Source: Enterocloster clostridioformis (GTDB lineage: Bacteria > Bacillota > Clostridia > Lachnospirales > Lachnospiraceae). Taken from it: a stretch of 64,000 nucleotides of DNA. Made by a program: the position numbers and the translations under genes. The notes below the pieces were generated by a model, which ran no database searches, was not told the origin of the DNA, and saw only the letters and a list, made by a program, of their open reading frames with translations. This document shows positions 17,338 through 27,045 of this stretch, piece by piece. How positions within the stretch are numbered: position 1 is the stretch's first letter; every line of letters starts with the position of its first letter. Location of the stretch: positions 2,604,001-2,668,000 of the forward strand of contig NZ_JAIWZC010000001.1 of NCBI RefSeq assembly GCF_020297485.1, in the 5' to 3' direction.

Positions 17338-18031
17338 TGATTTAAGAGTGAATTACGGCGGTATCGAGGCCGTAAAGGGAATCAGCTTTGAGGTGCCGGA
17401 GAAATCCATTGTCACCCTCATAGGCGCCAACGGAGCAGGCAAGAGCACCACCCTGCGGGCCATCGCAGGGCTGGTGAAAGCCTCGGCAGGCTCCATCCAG
17501 TTTGACGGGACAGAGCTGTTAGGCATGGATACCCCCGATATTGTGTCCAGGGGCATCACCCTTGTTCCCGAGGGCAGGCGGGTGTTCCCGGACATGACCG
17601 TTATTGAGAACATAAAAATCGGAGCCTATTTGAGAACCGATTTCCTGGACCATGACATAGAATGGGTCTACAGCCTGTTCCCCAGATTAAAGGAGCGAAG
17701 CTGGCAGCTGGCAGGCACTCTGTCCGGAGGCGAGCAGCAGATGCTGGCCGTGGCCAGGGCCCTGATGAGCCATCCAAAGCTGATGATGATGGATGAGCCG
17801 TCCCTTGGCCTGGCCCCTCTCATTGTCCAGGATATATTCAATATCATAAAGGAAATAAACAAACAGGGGGTAACCATCCTTCTGATTGAACAGAATGCCA
17901 ACATGGCCCTGCGCATTGCGGACCAGGGTTATGTGCTGGAAACAGGCCGGATATCCCTGTCAGGCACCGGCAGGGAGCTGCTGGCAGATGAATCTGTGAA
18001 GGCGGCTTATCTGGGGAAGAAAAAGAAATAG
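17324..18031 (+). CDS. livF: Branched-chain-amino-acid-type ABC transporter ATPase LivF
   Basis: A 235-residue ABC ATPase: Walker A GANGAGKST, signature LSGGEQQMLAVARAL, Walker B MMMDEPSLGLAP, switch region LLIEQNA. The canonical LivF start MLKINDLRVNYGGIEAVKG fits the ATG at 17324; a GTG two codons earlier is possible. It overlaps livG by 14 bases and its stop is only two bases from the stop of the convergent phosphoribosyltransferase gene. Confidence 0.93.
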   Translation: MLKINDLRVNYGGIEAVKGISFEVPEKSIVTLIGANGAGKSTTLRAIAGLVKASAGSIQFDGTELLGMDTPDIVSRGITLVPEGRRVFPDMTVIENIKIGAYLRTDFLDHDIEWVYSLFPRLKERSWQLAGTLSGGEQQMLAVARALMSHPKLMMMDEPSLGLAPLIVQDIFNIIKEINKQGVTILLIEQNANMALRIADQGYVLETGRISLSGTGRELLADESVKAAYLGKKKK

Positions 18032-18033
18032 CT

Positions 18034-18675
18034 TCACTGCAAACTGGTATACCCATAGGCGTTCACCAATGCGTCCAGTTTCTTTCCCTGTTTACACAGC
18101 GGGCAGTCCCTGTAGTCATAATACGTATAATCAGGCAAATCCTTCCTGCCAAAAATAGACGTGATCCTGTATCCGTTGAGCTCCTCCAATGTGCTGAAAA
18201 TAGCGGTAACAGCTCTCAGGTTGCCTCCGTAATACCGGATGGACTCGATTCCCTTGTTCAGCGCCAGACCTGTGGTCACGGACGCGGTCAGGATGATGAC
18301 ATTCTTATCCCGAATCATGGGTAGTATGTTCTCCTTGAATATCATCTGGCTGTTGCTGTTGAACTCCGGAGTCACAATGTAGATGGTTTTATGGGCATTC
18401 ATGGAGAGAACTCCGGCGCTGGTCAGTTCCTCTGCCAGGAAACTGCCGATGACCTGAGTTCCCTCAAGACACACAATGGTATCCACCACAGTGTCATAGA
18501 GGAACAGCCCCGACAGGCTCCCTGCAATCTCCTGGGCCTCGCTGAGCCTGGTCTTTAAGGTAGTCATATCCAGATAATAATTGATATGGGCATGGTTGGT
18601 GGCAAAGTGTCCCGGTGTAACCTTAAGCGGTGCATTACAGCCGGTGGTATGTATCTTAACATACTTATTATCCAT
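18034..18675 (-). CDS. Phosphoribosyltransferase-family protein (orotate PRTase-like)
   Basis: A 213-residue protein with a type I phosphoribosyltransferase-like core: a PRPP-loop-like segment 'DKNVIILTASVTTGLALNKG', where acidic residues normally precede TxxTTG, and a hood region 'VTPEFNSNSQMIF'. The C-terminus carries a CPLC motif ('DYRDCPLCKQGKKLD'), a possible metal or redox site not found in PyrE. Annotators often label such Lachnospiraceae proteins orotate phosphoribosyltransferase. The PRPP motif is unusual, so a binding or regulatory role is also possible. The start at 18675 has AAGGGGG upstream. It is a single gene convergent with livF. Confidence 0.6.
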   Translation of the reverse strand: MDNKYVKIHTTGCNAPLKVTPGHFATNHAHINYYLDMTTLKTRLSEAQEIAGSLSGLFLYDTVVDTIVCLEGTQVIGSFLAEELTSAGVLSMNAHKTIYIVTPEFNSNSQMIFKENILPMIRDKNVIILTASVTTGLALNKGIESIRYYGGNLRAVTAIFSTLEELNGYRITSIFGRKDLPDYTYYDYRDCPLCKQGKKLDALVNAYGYTSLQ

Positions 18676-18834
18676 AAAAGCGCCCCCTTTTACAATGGTA
18701 CGGACATCGGTTTCCATATGTATTATTATACTAAATAATCCTCCCCGGTACAAGAGCAATCCGGCTGTCTTACCATTTTCCGCTAAAAATTACGAACATC
18801 CTGTTATGTTCAGATCATCCCACCCATCCTGTAA

Positions 18835-18876
18835 AACAGGCGCCGTCACTGCTTCCCCGCAGCTTCGGCGCCTGTT
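18835..18876 (-). terminator. Terminator after ftsH
   Basis: AACAGGCGCC pairs with GGCGCCTGTT around a 22-base loop. Read on the minus strand it is followed by TTTT, fitting the end of the ftsH transcript. Confidence 0.65.
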
Positions 18877-18893
18877 ACTTTTATCACTCAATC

Positions 18894-20939
18894 CTACAGA
18901 TTTCTGTCATTTCCGGGATGACTCCACACTGTATCCTCCGGTTTATTCTCTGAATCATTATTTCCGTCTGAATCCTCCGGTCCTGTCTGGCTCCCCGGAT
19001 TCACCTGTTCTCCCTGGCCAACCTGAGCTTTCGGGTTTGCACGGGGCTCCTGTAAAGCCCTGCCTTTGTCCTCATCCTCTTTTGTTTCCTCCGGCTCAGG
19101 AATGCCCTTAACCTTGCGGAATATCTTCATGAATTCCTTACCTGTGATCGTCTCCTTGTCAATGAGGAATGCGGCTATCTGGTCCATGGCATCCTTGTTA
19201 TCGCTTAAGAGACGCTTTGCCTCATCGTAGGAATCCTTCAGTATCTTCATGATCTCCTGGTCAATCTCAGCTGCCGTTGCATCGCCGCAGTTTAATACGG
19301 CCCGTCCTGTCAGGTACTGATTCTCCTGGGATGCAAGCCCCATGAGGCCGAATTTATCAGACATGCCATACTGGGTAACCATGGCCCTGGCCAGGTTTGT
19401 AGCCTGCTGGATATCGTTGGCTGCTCCCGTGGTAACTGTCTCAAATACGATTTCCTCTGCGGCACGTCCGGCCATCAGCTCTACCAGCCTGGCCTCCAGC
19501 TCCTTCTTCGTATTGAGGTACTTCTCCTCCTCCGGCACATTCATGACATATCCAAGAGCACCCATTGTCCTCGGCACAATGGTAATCTTCTGTACCGGCT
19601 CCGAATGCTTCTGAAGCGCGCTTACAAGAGCGTGGCCCACCTCGTGATAGGATACAATACGGCGCTCTTCCCTGCTCATGATACGGTCCTTCTTTTCCTT
19701 ACCCACAAGGACCACTTCTACTGCCTCAAACAAATCCTTCTGTGACACGGCATTGCGCCCGTGCTTAACCGCATTGATGGCTGCCTCATTCATCATATTG
19801 GCCAGGTCAGCGCCCACAGCGCCTGAGGTGGCCAGCGCTATCTCCTTAAAGTCTACGGATTCATCCAGGAGCACATCCTTGGAATGTACCTTAAGTATAT
19901 TGATACGCCCGTTAAGGTCCGGCTTATCCACCACCACGCGGCGGTCAAAACGTCCGGGACGAAGCAGGGCCGGATCCAGGACCTCAGGACGGTTGGTGGC
20001 GCCCAGCACCAGAAGACCCTTGGTGGAATCAAATCCATCCATCTCGGAAAGAAGCTGGTTCAGGGTTTGTTCACGCTCGTCGTTGCCGCCCATACGGCTG
20101 TCGCGGCTGCGTCCAATGGCGTCAATCTCATCAATAAAGATAATACATGGCGCATTCTCAGTGGCGTTCTTAAACAAATCACGGACGCGGGACGCGCCCA
20201 CGCCCACGAACATCTCCACAAAGTCAGAACCGGAAAGGGAATAAAACGGCACATGGGCCTCGCCTGCCACTGCCTTTGCAAGCAGGGTCTTACCAGTTCC
20301 GGGAGGGCCTACCAAAAGGGCTCCCTTGGGCAGCTTGGCGCCAATCTTGGTGTATTTGCCCGGGTTGTGGAGGAAATCCACGATTTCTGTCAGCGACTCC
20401 TTGGCCTCGTCCTCACCGGCCACATCCTTGAAGGTAATGCCGGTTTCCCTCTGGACATACATCTTGGCGTTGGACTTGCCCACGCCCATGATTCCGCCGC
20501 CGCCCATGCGCTTCATGGTGAAGTTCATAAGGAACAGCAGGAACAGGAACGGGACAGCGTAATTCAACAGGACCAGAAGAAGGGTGCTGCTGTCGCTCTT
20601 CTCACGGTTGGTAACCACGTTATTATCCAGTATCCTGTTGACGAAGTCGTAATCGCCTTCCAGTCTCACCACATAATAATCCAGATTCTGGGAATACTTA
20701 GTATTACCCTTCTTAGGGATGACCGTGATTTCCGTGCTGCCCACCTTGATGGAGTCCACCTCGCCGGCTTCCACCATCTGGACAAACTCATTATAGGACA
20801 ACTCCTGACGCTTCTTGGAATTCAGATAGTTGTTCATACTGCTGACCACGATAAATGTAAGTATGGCAGCAACCACCAGCATGGTTATGGTCTGCCAGTT
20901 ACTTTTCATATTCGGGTCCTGTTTGTTGTTATTATCCAT
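18894..20939 (-). CDS. ftsH: ATP-dependent zinc metalloprotease FtsH
   Basis: A 681-residue membrane-anchored AAA+ protease that degrades misfolded membrane and regulatory proteins. There are two transmembrane segments (about 15-35 and 105-125) around an extracytoplasmic domain. The AAA domain follows, with Walker A GPPGTGKT (about 211), Walker [12 protein letters not shown] and SRH '[19 protein letters not shown]'. The peptidase domain has the zinc site HEVGH (about 430). The C-terminal tail is low-complexity (Glu, Asn, Gly, Pro). ATG at 20939 is preferred over a TTG three codons earlier, though spacing from GGGAG is long for the ATG. Confidence 0.95.
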   Translation of the reverse strand: MDNNNKQDPNMKSNWQTITMLVVAAILTFIVVSSMNNYLNSKKRQELSYNEFVQMVEAGEVDSIKVGSTEITVIPKKGNTKYSQNLDYYVVRLEGDYDFVNRILDNNVVTNREKSDSSTLLLVLLNYAVPFLFLLFLMNFTMKRMGGGGIMGVGKSNAKMYVQRETGITFKDVAGEDEAKESLTEIVDFLHNPGKYTKIGAKLPKGALLVGPPGTGKTLLAKAVAGEAHVPFYSLSGSDFVEMFVGVGASRVRDLFKNATENAPCIIFIDEIDAIGRSRDSRMGGNDEREQTLNQLLSEMDGFDSTKGLLVLGATNRPEVLDPALLRPGRFDRRVVVDKPDLNGRINILKVHSKDVLLDESVDFKEIALATSGAVGADLANMMNEAAINAVKHGRNAVSQKDLFEAVEVVLVGKEKKDRIMSREERRIVSYHEVGHALVSALQKHSEPVQKITIVPRTMGALGYVMNVPEEEKYLNTKKELEARLVELMAGRAAEEIVFETVTTGAANDIQQATNLARAMVTQYGMSDKFGLMGLASQENQYLTGRAVLNCGDATAAEIDQEIMKILKDSYDEAKRLLSDNKDAMDQIAAFLIDKETITGKEFMKIFRKVKGIPEPEETKEDEDKGRALQEPRANPKAQVGQGEQVNPGSQTGPEDSDGNNDSENKPEDTVWSHPGNDRNL

Positions 20940-21003
20940 ATTGTACAAATTCTCCCTCTGAATGGGTCATCTATCAATTTCCAGCAAAAACCCATTCTCT
21001 ACC

Positions 21004-21032
21004 ATTATAGTGTCAGTCTCCCCATAAATCAA
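21004..21032 (-). promoter_or_regulatory. ftsH promoter
   Basis: On the minus strand -35 TTGATT (21027-21032), a 17-base spacer and -10 TATAAT (21004-21009), about 65 bases before the ftsH start. Confidence 0.65.
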
Positions 21033-21177
21033 GAAAAGAACAATTAATTTTCTTAAATTTTTGCAAAAAGCCCTGGATTTATTCTCGGTGAGGATGTATA
21101 ATGTTTCAGTTATTTTTTTGATACTATATCAAACAAGTCACACGACACCCACAACAAGAAAAGGAGGTATCCCCATC

Positions 21178-22788
21178 ATGCCAGTCAAGTACGTATTCGT
21201 AACCGGCGGCGTAGTCTCCGGCCTGGGAAAAGGCATCACCGCGGCATCTCTCGGCCGCCTGTTAAAGGCCAGAGGCTACAAAGTGACCATGCAGAAGTTC
21301 GACCCCTACATCAACATCGACCCCGGCACCATGAACCCGGTCCAGCACGGAGAAGTCTTCGTGACGGACGACGGCGCTGAGACGGACCTGGACTTAGGCC
21401 ACTATGAGCGCTTTATCGACGAAAGCCTTACCAGGAATTCCAACGTCACCACCGGCAAGGTCTACTGGACGGTCCTGCAAAAAGAACGCCGCGGAGACTT
21501 CGGCGGCGGAACCGTACAGGTAATCCCCCATATTACCAACGAAATCAAAAGCCGTTTCCACCGCAACTACACGGAAAACGAGACGGAAATCGCCATCATC
21601 GAGGTCGGCGGCACGGTCGGCGACATCGAAAGCCAGCCCTTCCTGGAGGCCATACGCCAGTTCCAGCACGATGCAGGCCCCGGCAGCACCTGCATCATCC
21701 ACGTAACTCTCATTCCTTACCTGAAAGCCTCAGAGGAGCTTAAGACCAAGCCGACTCAGGCCAGCGTAAAAGACCTTCAGGGAATGGGCATTCAGCCCGA
21801 TATCCTTGTCTGCCGTTCCGAACTCCCCCTGGACGACGGCATAAAGGCGAAAATCGCCCAATTCTGCAATGTTCCCAAACATCACGTACTCCAGAACCTG
21901 GATGTGGACGTGCTCTATGAAGTACCCCTTGTAATGGAGGAAGAGCATCTGGCCCAGTCCGCCTGTGAATGCCTGGATCTGCCCTGTCCGGAGCCGGACC
22001 TGACAGACTGGAAAGCCATGATAGACGCCTGGAAGCATCCGGAGCAGGAAGTGACCGTGGCCCTGGTAGGCAAATACATCCAGCTCCACGACGCCTACAT
22101 TTCCGTGGTGGAAGCCCTGAAACACGGAGGCATTGCCAACCGTGCGGCCGTCCATATAAAATGGGTGGATTCCGAGACAGTCACACCGGAAAATGCCCCT
22201 CAAATCTTCAAAGATGTAAGCGGTATCCTGGTTCCCGGCGGCTTTGGCGACCGCGGTATTGACGGAAAGATTCACGCCATCCAGTATGCCCGGGAACACC
22301 GCATACCATTCCTTGGACTTTGTCTGGGAATGCAGCTGTCCATTGTGGAGTTTGCCAGAAATGTGGCCGGATACGCGGATGCTCACAGCGTGGAGCTGAA
22401 TCCCGCCACCACCCATCCCGTCATCCATCTGATGCCGGAACAGAACGGAGTGGAGGACATCGGCGGCACCTTAAGGCTGGGATCCTATCCCTGTGTCCTG
22501 GACAAGGCCTCCAAAGCTTATGGCCTGTACGGCGAAACCACAATCTATGAGCGCCACAGACACCGCTACGAAGTCAATAACGACTACCGCACCGTGCTTA
22601 CCAAATGCGGCATGATGCTCTCCGGCCTGTCCCCCGACGGACGGATTGTGGAGATGATAGAGCTTCCGGGCCATCCCTGGTTCATTGCCACCCAGGCCCA
22701 TCCTGAGCTCAAATCCAGGCCCAACCGTCCCCATCCCCTGTTTAAAGGTTTCATAGAGGCCGCTTTAAAGCAAAAGGGATGTAAATAA
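21178..22788 (+). CDS. pyrG: CTP synthase
   Basis: A 536-residue enzyme that aminates UTP to CTP with glutamine and ATP. The synthetase domain begins [17 protein letters not shown] and has [11 protein letters not shown] and '[20 protein letters not shown]'. The C-terminal class I glutaminase domain has LCLGMQ (nucleophile Cys about residue 382) and the His-Glu pair in AHPEL. AAGGAGG precedes the ATG at 21178; the longer open frame upstream has no support. It is divergent from ftsH. Confidence 0.96.
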   Translation: MPVKYVFVTGGVVSGLGKGITAASLGRLLKARGYKVTMQKFDPYINIDPGTMNPVQHGEVFVTDDGAETDLDLGHYERFIDESLTRNSNVTTGKVYWTVLQKERRGDFGGGTVQVIPHITNEIKSRFHRNYTENETEIAIIEVGGTVGDIESQPFLEAIRQFQHDAGPGSTCIIHVTLIPYLKASEELKTKPTQASVKDLQGMGIQPDILVCRSELPLDDGIKAKIAQFCNVPKHHVLQNLDVDVLYEVPLVMEEEHLAQSACECLDLPCPEPDLTDWKAMIDAWKHPEQEVTVALVGKYIQLHDAYISVVEALKHGGIANRAAVHIKWVDSETVTPENAPQIFKDVSGILVPGGFGDRGIDGKIHAIQYAREHRIPFLGLCLGMQLSIVEFARNVAGYADAHSVELNPATTHPVIHLMPEQNGVEDIGGTLRLGSYPCVLDKASKAYGLYGETTIYERHRHRYEVNNDYRTVLTKCGMMLSGLSPDGRIVEMIELPGHPWFIATQAHPELKSRPNRPHPLFKGFIEAALKQKGCK

Positions 22789-22831
22789 TCTTAAAAAAGC
22801 CGCGGCATCGTCAGCGGAAATTCCACAAAAT

Positions 22832-22870
22832 AGGGCCGCCATTTTGAAAGAAATGGCTGCCCTGCTTTTG
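22832..22870 (+). terminator. Terminator after pyrG
   Basis: AGGGCCGCCATTT pairs with AAATGGCTGCCCT around TGAAAG (one mismatch), followed by GCTTTTG. It separates pyrG from the small gene downstream. Confidence 0.65.
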
Positions 22871-22953
22871 ATTTGCCAGTATGAATCATCTGCCTTTGCG
22901 CAAACTATATCTAAGATTCAATCACAAGCGCATCACAAGGAGGTGAATCACAA

Positions 22954-23118
22954 TTGGATCACAAGGAAAAAGACGATTTTGACGTTGACATACAAGCCTG
23001 CTCCGCCATGGACTGCACCGGCCTGATTCCTTCCCTGCCCCAGGATGAGGCGGAAAAGGAAGCCTATGAGGACCTCTATCCCTATGTCACCAAGGCTGTT
23101 TCATCGGACAAGGAATAA
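22954..23118 (+). CDS. Small acidic protein, 54 residues, function unknown
   Basis: The frame starts with TTG, preceded by a strong AAGGAGGTGA site 9 bases away, and ends at TAA 23118. The product is very acidic (many Asp/Glu) with two cysteines in 'IQACSAMDCTGLIPSLPQDE' and a Tyr-rich 'YEDLYPYVTKA' end. Coding bias and the ribosome binding site make it a real gene, probably a conserved Lachnospiraceae small protein that can be missed because of its size and TTG start. It has no recognised domain. Confidence 0.65.
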   Translation: MDHKEKDDFDVDIQACSAMDCTGLIPSLPQDEAEKEAYEDLYPYVTKAVSSDKE

Positions 23119-23160
23119 CGGAAGGCAGGCAGGACGGCACAGTACAATGCCGCACAAATT

Positions 23161-23202
23161 AAAACGGAGCCGAGGCCCTTTGCCTTTGCTCCGTTTCGTT
23201 TT
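23161..23202. terminator. Bidirectional terminator
   Basis: AAACGGAGC pairs with GCTCCGTTT around an 18-base loop; T-rich sequence follows on the plus strand (CGTTTTAT) and the minus strand (TTTTAATTTG). It lies between the small gene and the convergent amino acid transporter operon. Confidence 0.65.
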
Positions 23203-23207
23203 ATACA

Positions 23208-23951
23208 TCACCCATGCATAAATCTGCTTAAAAACTCCTGGGTCTGAAGCTGTTTGGGCGCTCCAAATATCTGAGAGGGTTCTCCCTCCTCCACAATCAC
23301 TCCCCCTGCCATAAATACCACATGGCTGGACACATCCCTGGCAAAGGCCATTTCATGTGTGACGATAATCATGGTAAGGCCCTCTCCTGCCAGCTTGCGC
23401 ATGACCTCCAGCACCTCGCCCACCATCTGCGGGTCAAGAGCCGAGGTAGGCTCGTCAAACAGCAGCACCTCTGGTTCCATGGCCAATGCCCTGGCAATGG
23501 CCACCCTCTGTTTCTGTCCGCCGGAAAGCTGTCTGGGCTTGGCGTTGATATAAGGCGCCATTCCCACCTTTTCCAGATAATACATGGCATTCTTATGGGC
23601 ATCTGTCTTGTTCTTCTTAAGCACCTTGACCTGTCCGATAATACAGTTCTCCAACACGGTCATGTTGTTAAACAGATTAAAGCTCTGGAACACCATTCCC
23701 ACCTTGGAGCGGTACTGGGGCGCATTGACCTTTTTATCGGCAATATTGGTTCCATGGTACATGATTTCGCCTGTGGTAGGCGTTTCCAAAAGATTCAGGC
23801 ATCTGAGCAGTGTGGATTTTCCGGAACCCGACGCGCCGATAATGCAGGTCACATCCCCGCTGCTGACTGAAAAGTCAATATCCTTAAGCACAGGATTGGT
23901 GCCGAAGGTTTTGCTCAAATGACGGATTTCTAATATCCTGTCTCCCTTCAT
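23208..23951 (-). CDS. Polar amino acid ABC transporter, ATP-binding protein (GlnQ/ArtP type)
   Basis: A 247-residue ABC ATPase: Walker A IIGASGSGKST, Q-loop 'VGMVFQSFNLFNNMTVLEN', signature LSGGQKQRVAIARAL, Walker B EVLLFDEPTSALDP, switch IIVTHEM. The motif set is typical of the PAAT family that imports glutamine, arginine, cystine and related amino acids. Its start overlaps the permease stop as ATGA. It is the last gene of a three-gene minus-strand operon. Confidence 0.93.
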   Translation of the reverse strand: MKGDRILEIRHLSKTFGTNPVLKDIDFSVSSGDVTCIIGASGSGKSTLLRCLNLLETPTTGEIMYHGTNIADKKVNAPQYRSKVGMVFQSFNLFNNMTVLENCIIGQVKVLKKNKTDAHKNAMYYLEKVGMAPYINAKPRQLSGGQKQRVAIARALAMEPEVLLFDEPTSALDPQMVGEVLEVMRKLAGEGLTMIIVTHEMAFARDVSSHVVFMAGGVIVEEGEPSQIFGAPKQLQTQEFLSRFMHG

Positions 23952-24751
23952 CGCGCATCCTCCTTCTTCTTATCCTTTTCGTCCGGAAACCGGTACATAC
24001 CGCTGGTATGCGCCAGGGTATCGGTGGTGGCCAGGTCGTAGTTGTCCGCGCCGTCCATCCTGTTTTCCCACCAGCGCAGGATTCTGGAACAGGTGAATGT
24101 CATGATGAAATATACGATCATGGTGATGGTATATGCCTCGAAATTCATGTACAGGGCTCCTGCGGCAGCCTTGGTCTTATACAGCAGCTCCGTGACGCCG
24201 ATAACAGAGAGCACGCAGCTGTCCTTGATATTAATAATCAGGTTGTTGCCAATCTGAGGCATGATATTCCTCAATGCCTGGGGCAGAATCACATAGAGCA
24301 TGGTCTGTACATGGGTCATGCCCACGGCCTTTGCTCCCTCTGTCTGGCCCGGATCAATGGAAAGTATTCCGCCGCGGACCGTCTCAGCCATGTAAGCGCC
24401 TGTATTGATGGAAAGAATGAAATAAGCGGCGCCCCACATGGACATGTTGATTCCTAACATAGGCAGAAGCCCGTAATAAATAAACATGGCCTGGGCCATC
24501 ATGGGCGTACCGCGGAAGAACTCCACATAGGCGTTCAGAATCAGTTTCACGACCCAGAGCACGGCCCTCTTTACCGGGTTGTCTCCCCGCTCATTTGGTA
24601 TGGTCTGGACAATACCCACGGCAAAGCCTATGATACAGCCCACCAGAGTACCTACCAGGGCAATCTTAAGGCTGACGCCCGCGCCCTGGAGCATTGACAT
24701 ACCGTATCGGTTGAATACGACCATAACACGGCCGAAAAAATCTGTTGGCAT
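23948..24751 (-). CDS. Polar amino acid ABC transporter permease
   Basis: A 267-residue HisM/GlnP-type permease with five to six hydrophobic segments. The conserved 'EFFRGTPMMAQAMFIYYGL' and the EAA loop 'TEGAKAVGMTHVQTMLYVIL PQALRNIMPQIGN' contact the ATPase. The C-terminal 40 residues are charged and cytoplasmic. Being a single permease gene, it probably forms a homodimer. It overlaps the ATPase gene by 4 bases and follows the binding-protein gene after 95 bases. Confidence 0.92.
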   Translation of the reverse strand: MPTDFFGRVMVVFNRYGMSMLQGAGVSLKIALVGTLVGCIIGFAVGIVQTIPNERGDNPVKRAVLWVVKLILNAYVEFFRGTPMMAQAMFIYYGLLPMLGINMSMWGAAYFILSINTGAYMAETVRGGILSIDPGQTEGAKAVGMTHVQTMLYVILPQALRNIMPQIGNNLIINIKDSCVLSVIGVTELLYKTKAAAGALYMNFEAYTITMIVYFIMTFTCSRILRWWENRMDGADNYDLATTDTLAHTSGMYRFPDEKDKKKEDAR

Positions 24752-24846
24752 ATCCCTTCTCCTTACTCTTTAACGTACTTTAGCCTGACGGCAACTCCGC
24801 TTCTCTGCAAATCAGTTTGGTATCCCTTTACAGATGCCGCGGCAGT

Positions 24847-25791
24847 TTAGTTTGCCAGAGGCTGAACAGAGATAGCTTCATCCATCATCTTGGAGAAGTC
24901 GTCCTTTGTCATCTTTGTGAGAACGCTGTTGATGGCATCCTTTAACTCTGTATTTCCCTTCTTTAAGGAAATACCGATATTGATATCTTCATCCGTTACC
25001 TGGAAATCAGCGTCGCCGCCGCCAAACTCAATCATCTTGAAATTAGGATAAGCGATGAGGGCTCCCTTGCCTGTAGGCTGGTCTGTAACAACCAGGTCGC
25101 ACTTGTCAGCGTTTAAGGACATGAGCATGTCAGGAGCGCTGGCAGTGGCTGCCAGGATATTGGCATCCTGAATCTGAGGCAGACAGGTATTATACCAGAT
25201 GGTGCTCTGCTGGGAAGTACAGGTAGCTCCCGCCAGGTCCGCCACACTCTTGGCATCCGCATATTTGCTGCCTTCCTTTACCAGGGTAACGATGGTTGCG
25301 TAGTAATATGGCTCAGTGAAATCCACTGCCTGAAGACGCTCAGAGGTAATGGACTGTCCTGCGATGACGCAGTCAACCTGTCCTGTGGTGACAGCCGGAA
25401 TCAGTGAATCCCAGTCCAAACGCACGATTTCCAGGTCATAGCCCAGTTCCTCGCAAATCTTCTTTGCCATCATGACATCGTATCCGTAAGCAAATTCATT
25501 GCTGTCCGCAATAGCCACCGCGCCATTGGAATCATCAGGCTGTGTCCAGTTGTAAGGAGCATACGCGCATTCCATAGCCACGCGCAGCGTCTTTTTCTCT
25601 CCGCTGTCCGCCCCCGTGGTATCTGCTGCGGCATCGCCCTCTGCCTTGGCATCGCCGGCTGCGGTTGTTGCCTCTGCCTTTGTGTCTGCTGCCGTGGCCG
25701 CTGTGCCCCCTCCGCCGCATGCCGTCAGGGAACCGGCAGCAAGGACGCCGGCCAGAATCAGGCCTAAAACTTTCTTTGTACTCATTTTCAT
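24847..25791 (-). CDS. Polar amino acid ABC transporter, substrate-binding lipoprotein
   Basis: A 314-residue lipoprotein: signal sequence with lipobox LTACG, then an Ala/Thr/Asp/Glu-rich linker (about 30-65) and a type II SBP_bac_3 domain ('LRVAMECAYAPYNWTQPDD', 'YGYDVMMAKKICEELGYDLE IV', 'AVTTGQVDCVIAGQSITSER'). Substrate specificity is not readable from sequence. GGAGAG precedes the ATG at 25791. First gene of the operon, with its own promoter about 180 bases upstream. Confidence 0.92.
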   Translation of the reverse strand: MKMSTKKVLGLILAGVLAAGSLTACGGGGTAATAADTKAEATTAAGDAKAEGDAAADTTGADSGEKKTLRVAMECAYAPYNWTQPDDSNGAVAIADSNEFAYGYDVMMAKKICEELGYDLEIVRLDWDSLIPAVTTGQVDCVIAGQSITSERLQAVDFTEPYYYATIVTLVKEGSKYADAKSVADLAGATCTSQQSTIWYNTCLPQIQDANILAATASAPDMLMSLNADKCDLVVTDQPTGKGALIAYPNFKMIEFGGGDADFQVTDEDINIGISLKKGNTELKDAINSVLTKMTKDDFSKMMDEAISVQPLAN

Positions 25792-25969
25792 AATAATCTC
25801 TCCTCTTAAAAATGTTCCAGGCTTTACTGTCTAAGAAAAAAGCCACACCCATCCTCACAGGTATGACTCCACTGTCATCTGATGACCGGCAATCCCAAAC
25901 AGCTAAAACCTTGCCCTATTAAACACGGCGCGCTTTGCTTTCCTAAGCGTATATGCGCCTAACGTGCTA

Positions 25970-25998
25970 AGTATAACATAACTCGTTCTGTTTTCCAA
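25970..25998 (-). promoter_or_regulatory. Promoter of the polar amino acid ABC operon
   Basis: On the minus strand -35 TTGGAA (25993-25998), a 17-base spacer and -10 TATACT (25970-25975). The rest of the 310-base gap between sortase and transporter holds only this promoter, its leader and the sortase terminator. Confidence 0.55.
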
Positions 25999-26043
25999 TA
26001 CCCAAATACGTCTTTTTATGCAGGAAAAAGGTATAAATAATTG

Positions 26044-26085
26044 TAAAAACAGCCATAAATCCTTTAACTGGGAATTCATGGCTGT
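26044..26085 (-). terminator. Terminator after the sortase gene
   Basis: ACAGCCATAAAT pairs with ATTCATGGCTGT (one mismatch) and is followed on the minus strand by TTTTTACAA, just after the sortase stop codon. Confidence 0.75.
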
Positions 26086-26101
26086 CATATATAATCATTT
26101 C

Positions 26102-27019
26102 CTACTGTTCGCCTTCCTTTGCACTGTCCGCTGTTTCCTGAAGGTTTTCCTGTGCTGTCTCCTGCGTCTTATCCTTCGTCTTGTCCCCCATCAGCTCATC
26201 CATGCGCTGTAAGAATACATCGTCAGGCTGGATTTGATTTCCGTCCTCATCCACCTCCACCGCAAACAGGAAGGTTCTGGCATCGTTGATTTCATAGCTG
26301 CATGTAACCAGGGTATACAGGGTCTTGGCCGGATATGTAATCTCGTCGCCGTAGCCGCACGGCTTCACCATCTCATGCACAAAGGCGTCAAAGGATTCCT
26401 GGGATTTAAACCTGGTCTTGCGCACAATGGGCCGCGCCTCCCCGTAGTAGGCGGCCACTGCCTTTAACCTGATTTCCCGGTCGGGCGTGTAGATGCTGAA
26501 AAACTGGTGCTCCTTAAAAAATGCCTCGTCCTTATACCGGTTCACATCCTTGAACATGCTTCCGTTCTTCATATTATGGCCGTACAGCACATTGTTCCGT
26601 CCCACAAAATCTCCCTGGCTCTCAAAATCCAGGTAAATGGCGCCCGCAATATTCTCCTTGCCGTAAAAATCATGGTTTAGGTAGAAATCATTGTCCTCTC
26701 CCTGAACAATGGGATAATCGATATTGGTATCCGGCACCCGGATCCATCCGATGGTATCCGGATTCCCCCTCATCAGCTCCTCAAAGTTGATTGGAGATAC
26801 ATAGGGCTCTGTCTCCGGCTCCCCCGGCTCCGTCACTGCTTCCGTGGACGGCTGCGCGGTGGTCTCCCTGGCCAGCCCGGCCAGCCGCTCATATTCTTCC
26901 CTGGTCCTCTTGTCCTCCATCCAGCTGTGGATGCTCATGGCACCGCTTACCAGCATGACGGCCAGTAAAACCAAGATGATGATGCCCCGTATCCTGCTCT
27001 TTCCTTTTTTCTGATCCAT
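26102..27019 (-). CDS. srtB: Class B sortase
   Basis: A 305-residue membrane-anchored transpeptidase. There is one N-terminal transmembrane helix (about 10-30), a Thr/Glu/Pro-rich stalk, then the sortase barrel: GWIRVPDTNIDYPIVQ, LYGHNMKNGSMF (catalytic His) and TLYTLVTCSYE (catalytic Cys), with the Arg in the following NDARTF. The long helix inserted before the Cys is the class B hallmark. The C-terminal tail after about 265 is low-complexity. It attaches NPQTN- or LPxTG-like proteins to peptidoglycan; no obvious sorting-signal substrate is encoded in this window. Confidence 0.92.
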   Translation of the reverse strand: MDQKKGKSRIRGIIILVLLAVMLVSGAMSIHSWMEDKRTREEYERLAGLARETTAQPSTEAVTEPGEPETEPYVSPINFEELMRGNPDTIGWIRVPDTNIDYPIVQGEDNDFYLNHDFYGKENIAGAIYLDFESQGDFVGRNNVLYGHNMKNGSMFKDVNRYKDEAFFKEHQFFSIYTPDREIRLKAVAAYYGEARPIVRKTRFKSQESFDAFVHEMVKPCGYGDEITYPAKTLYTLVTCSYEINDARTFLFAVEVDEDGNQIQPDDVFLQRMDELMGDKTKDKTQETAQENLQETADSAKEGEQ

Positions 27020-27045
27020 AGATGATTATGTGTCCTTTCCCGCTG

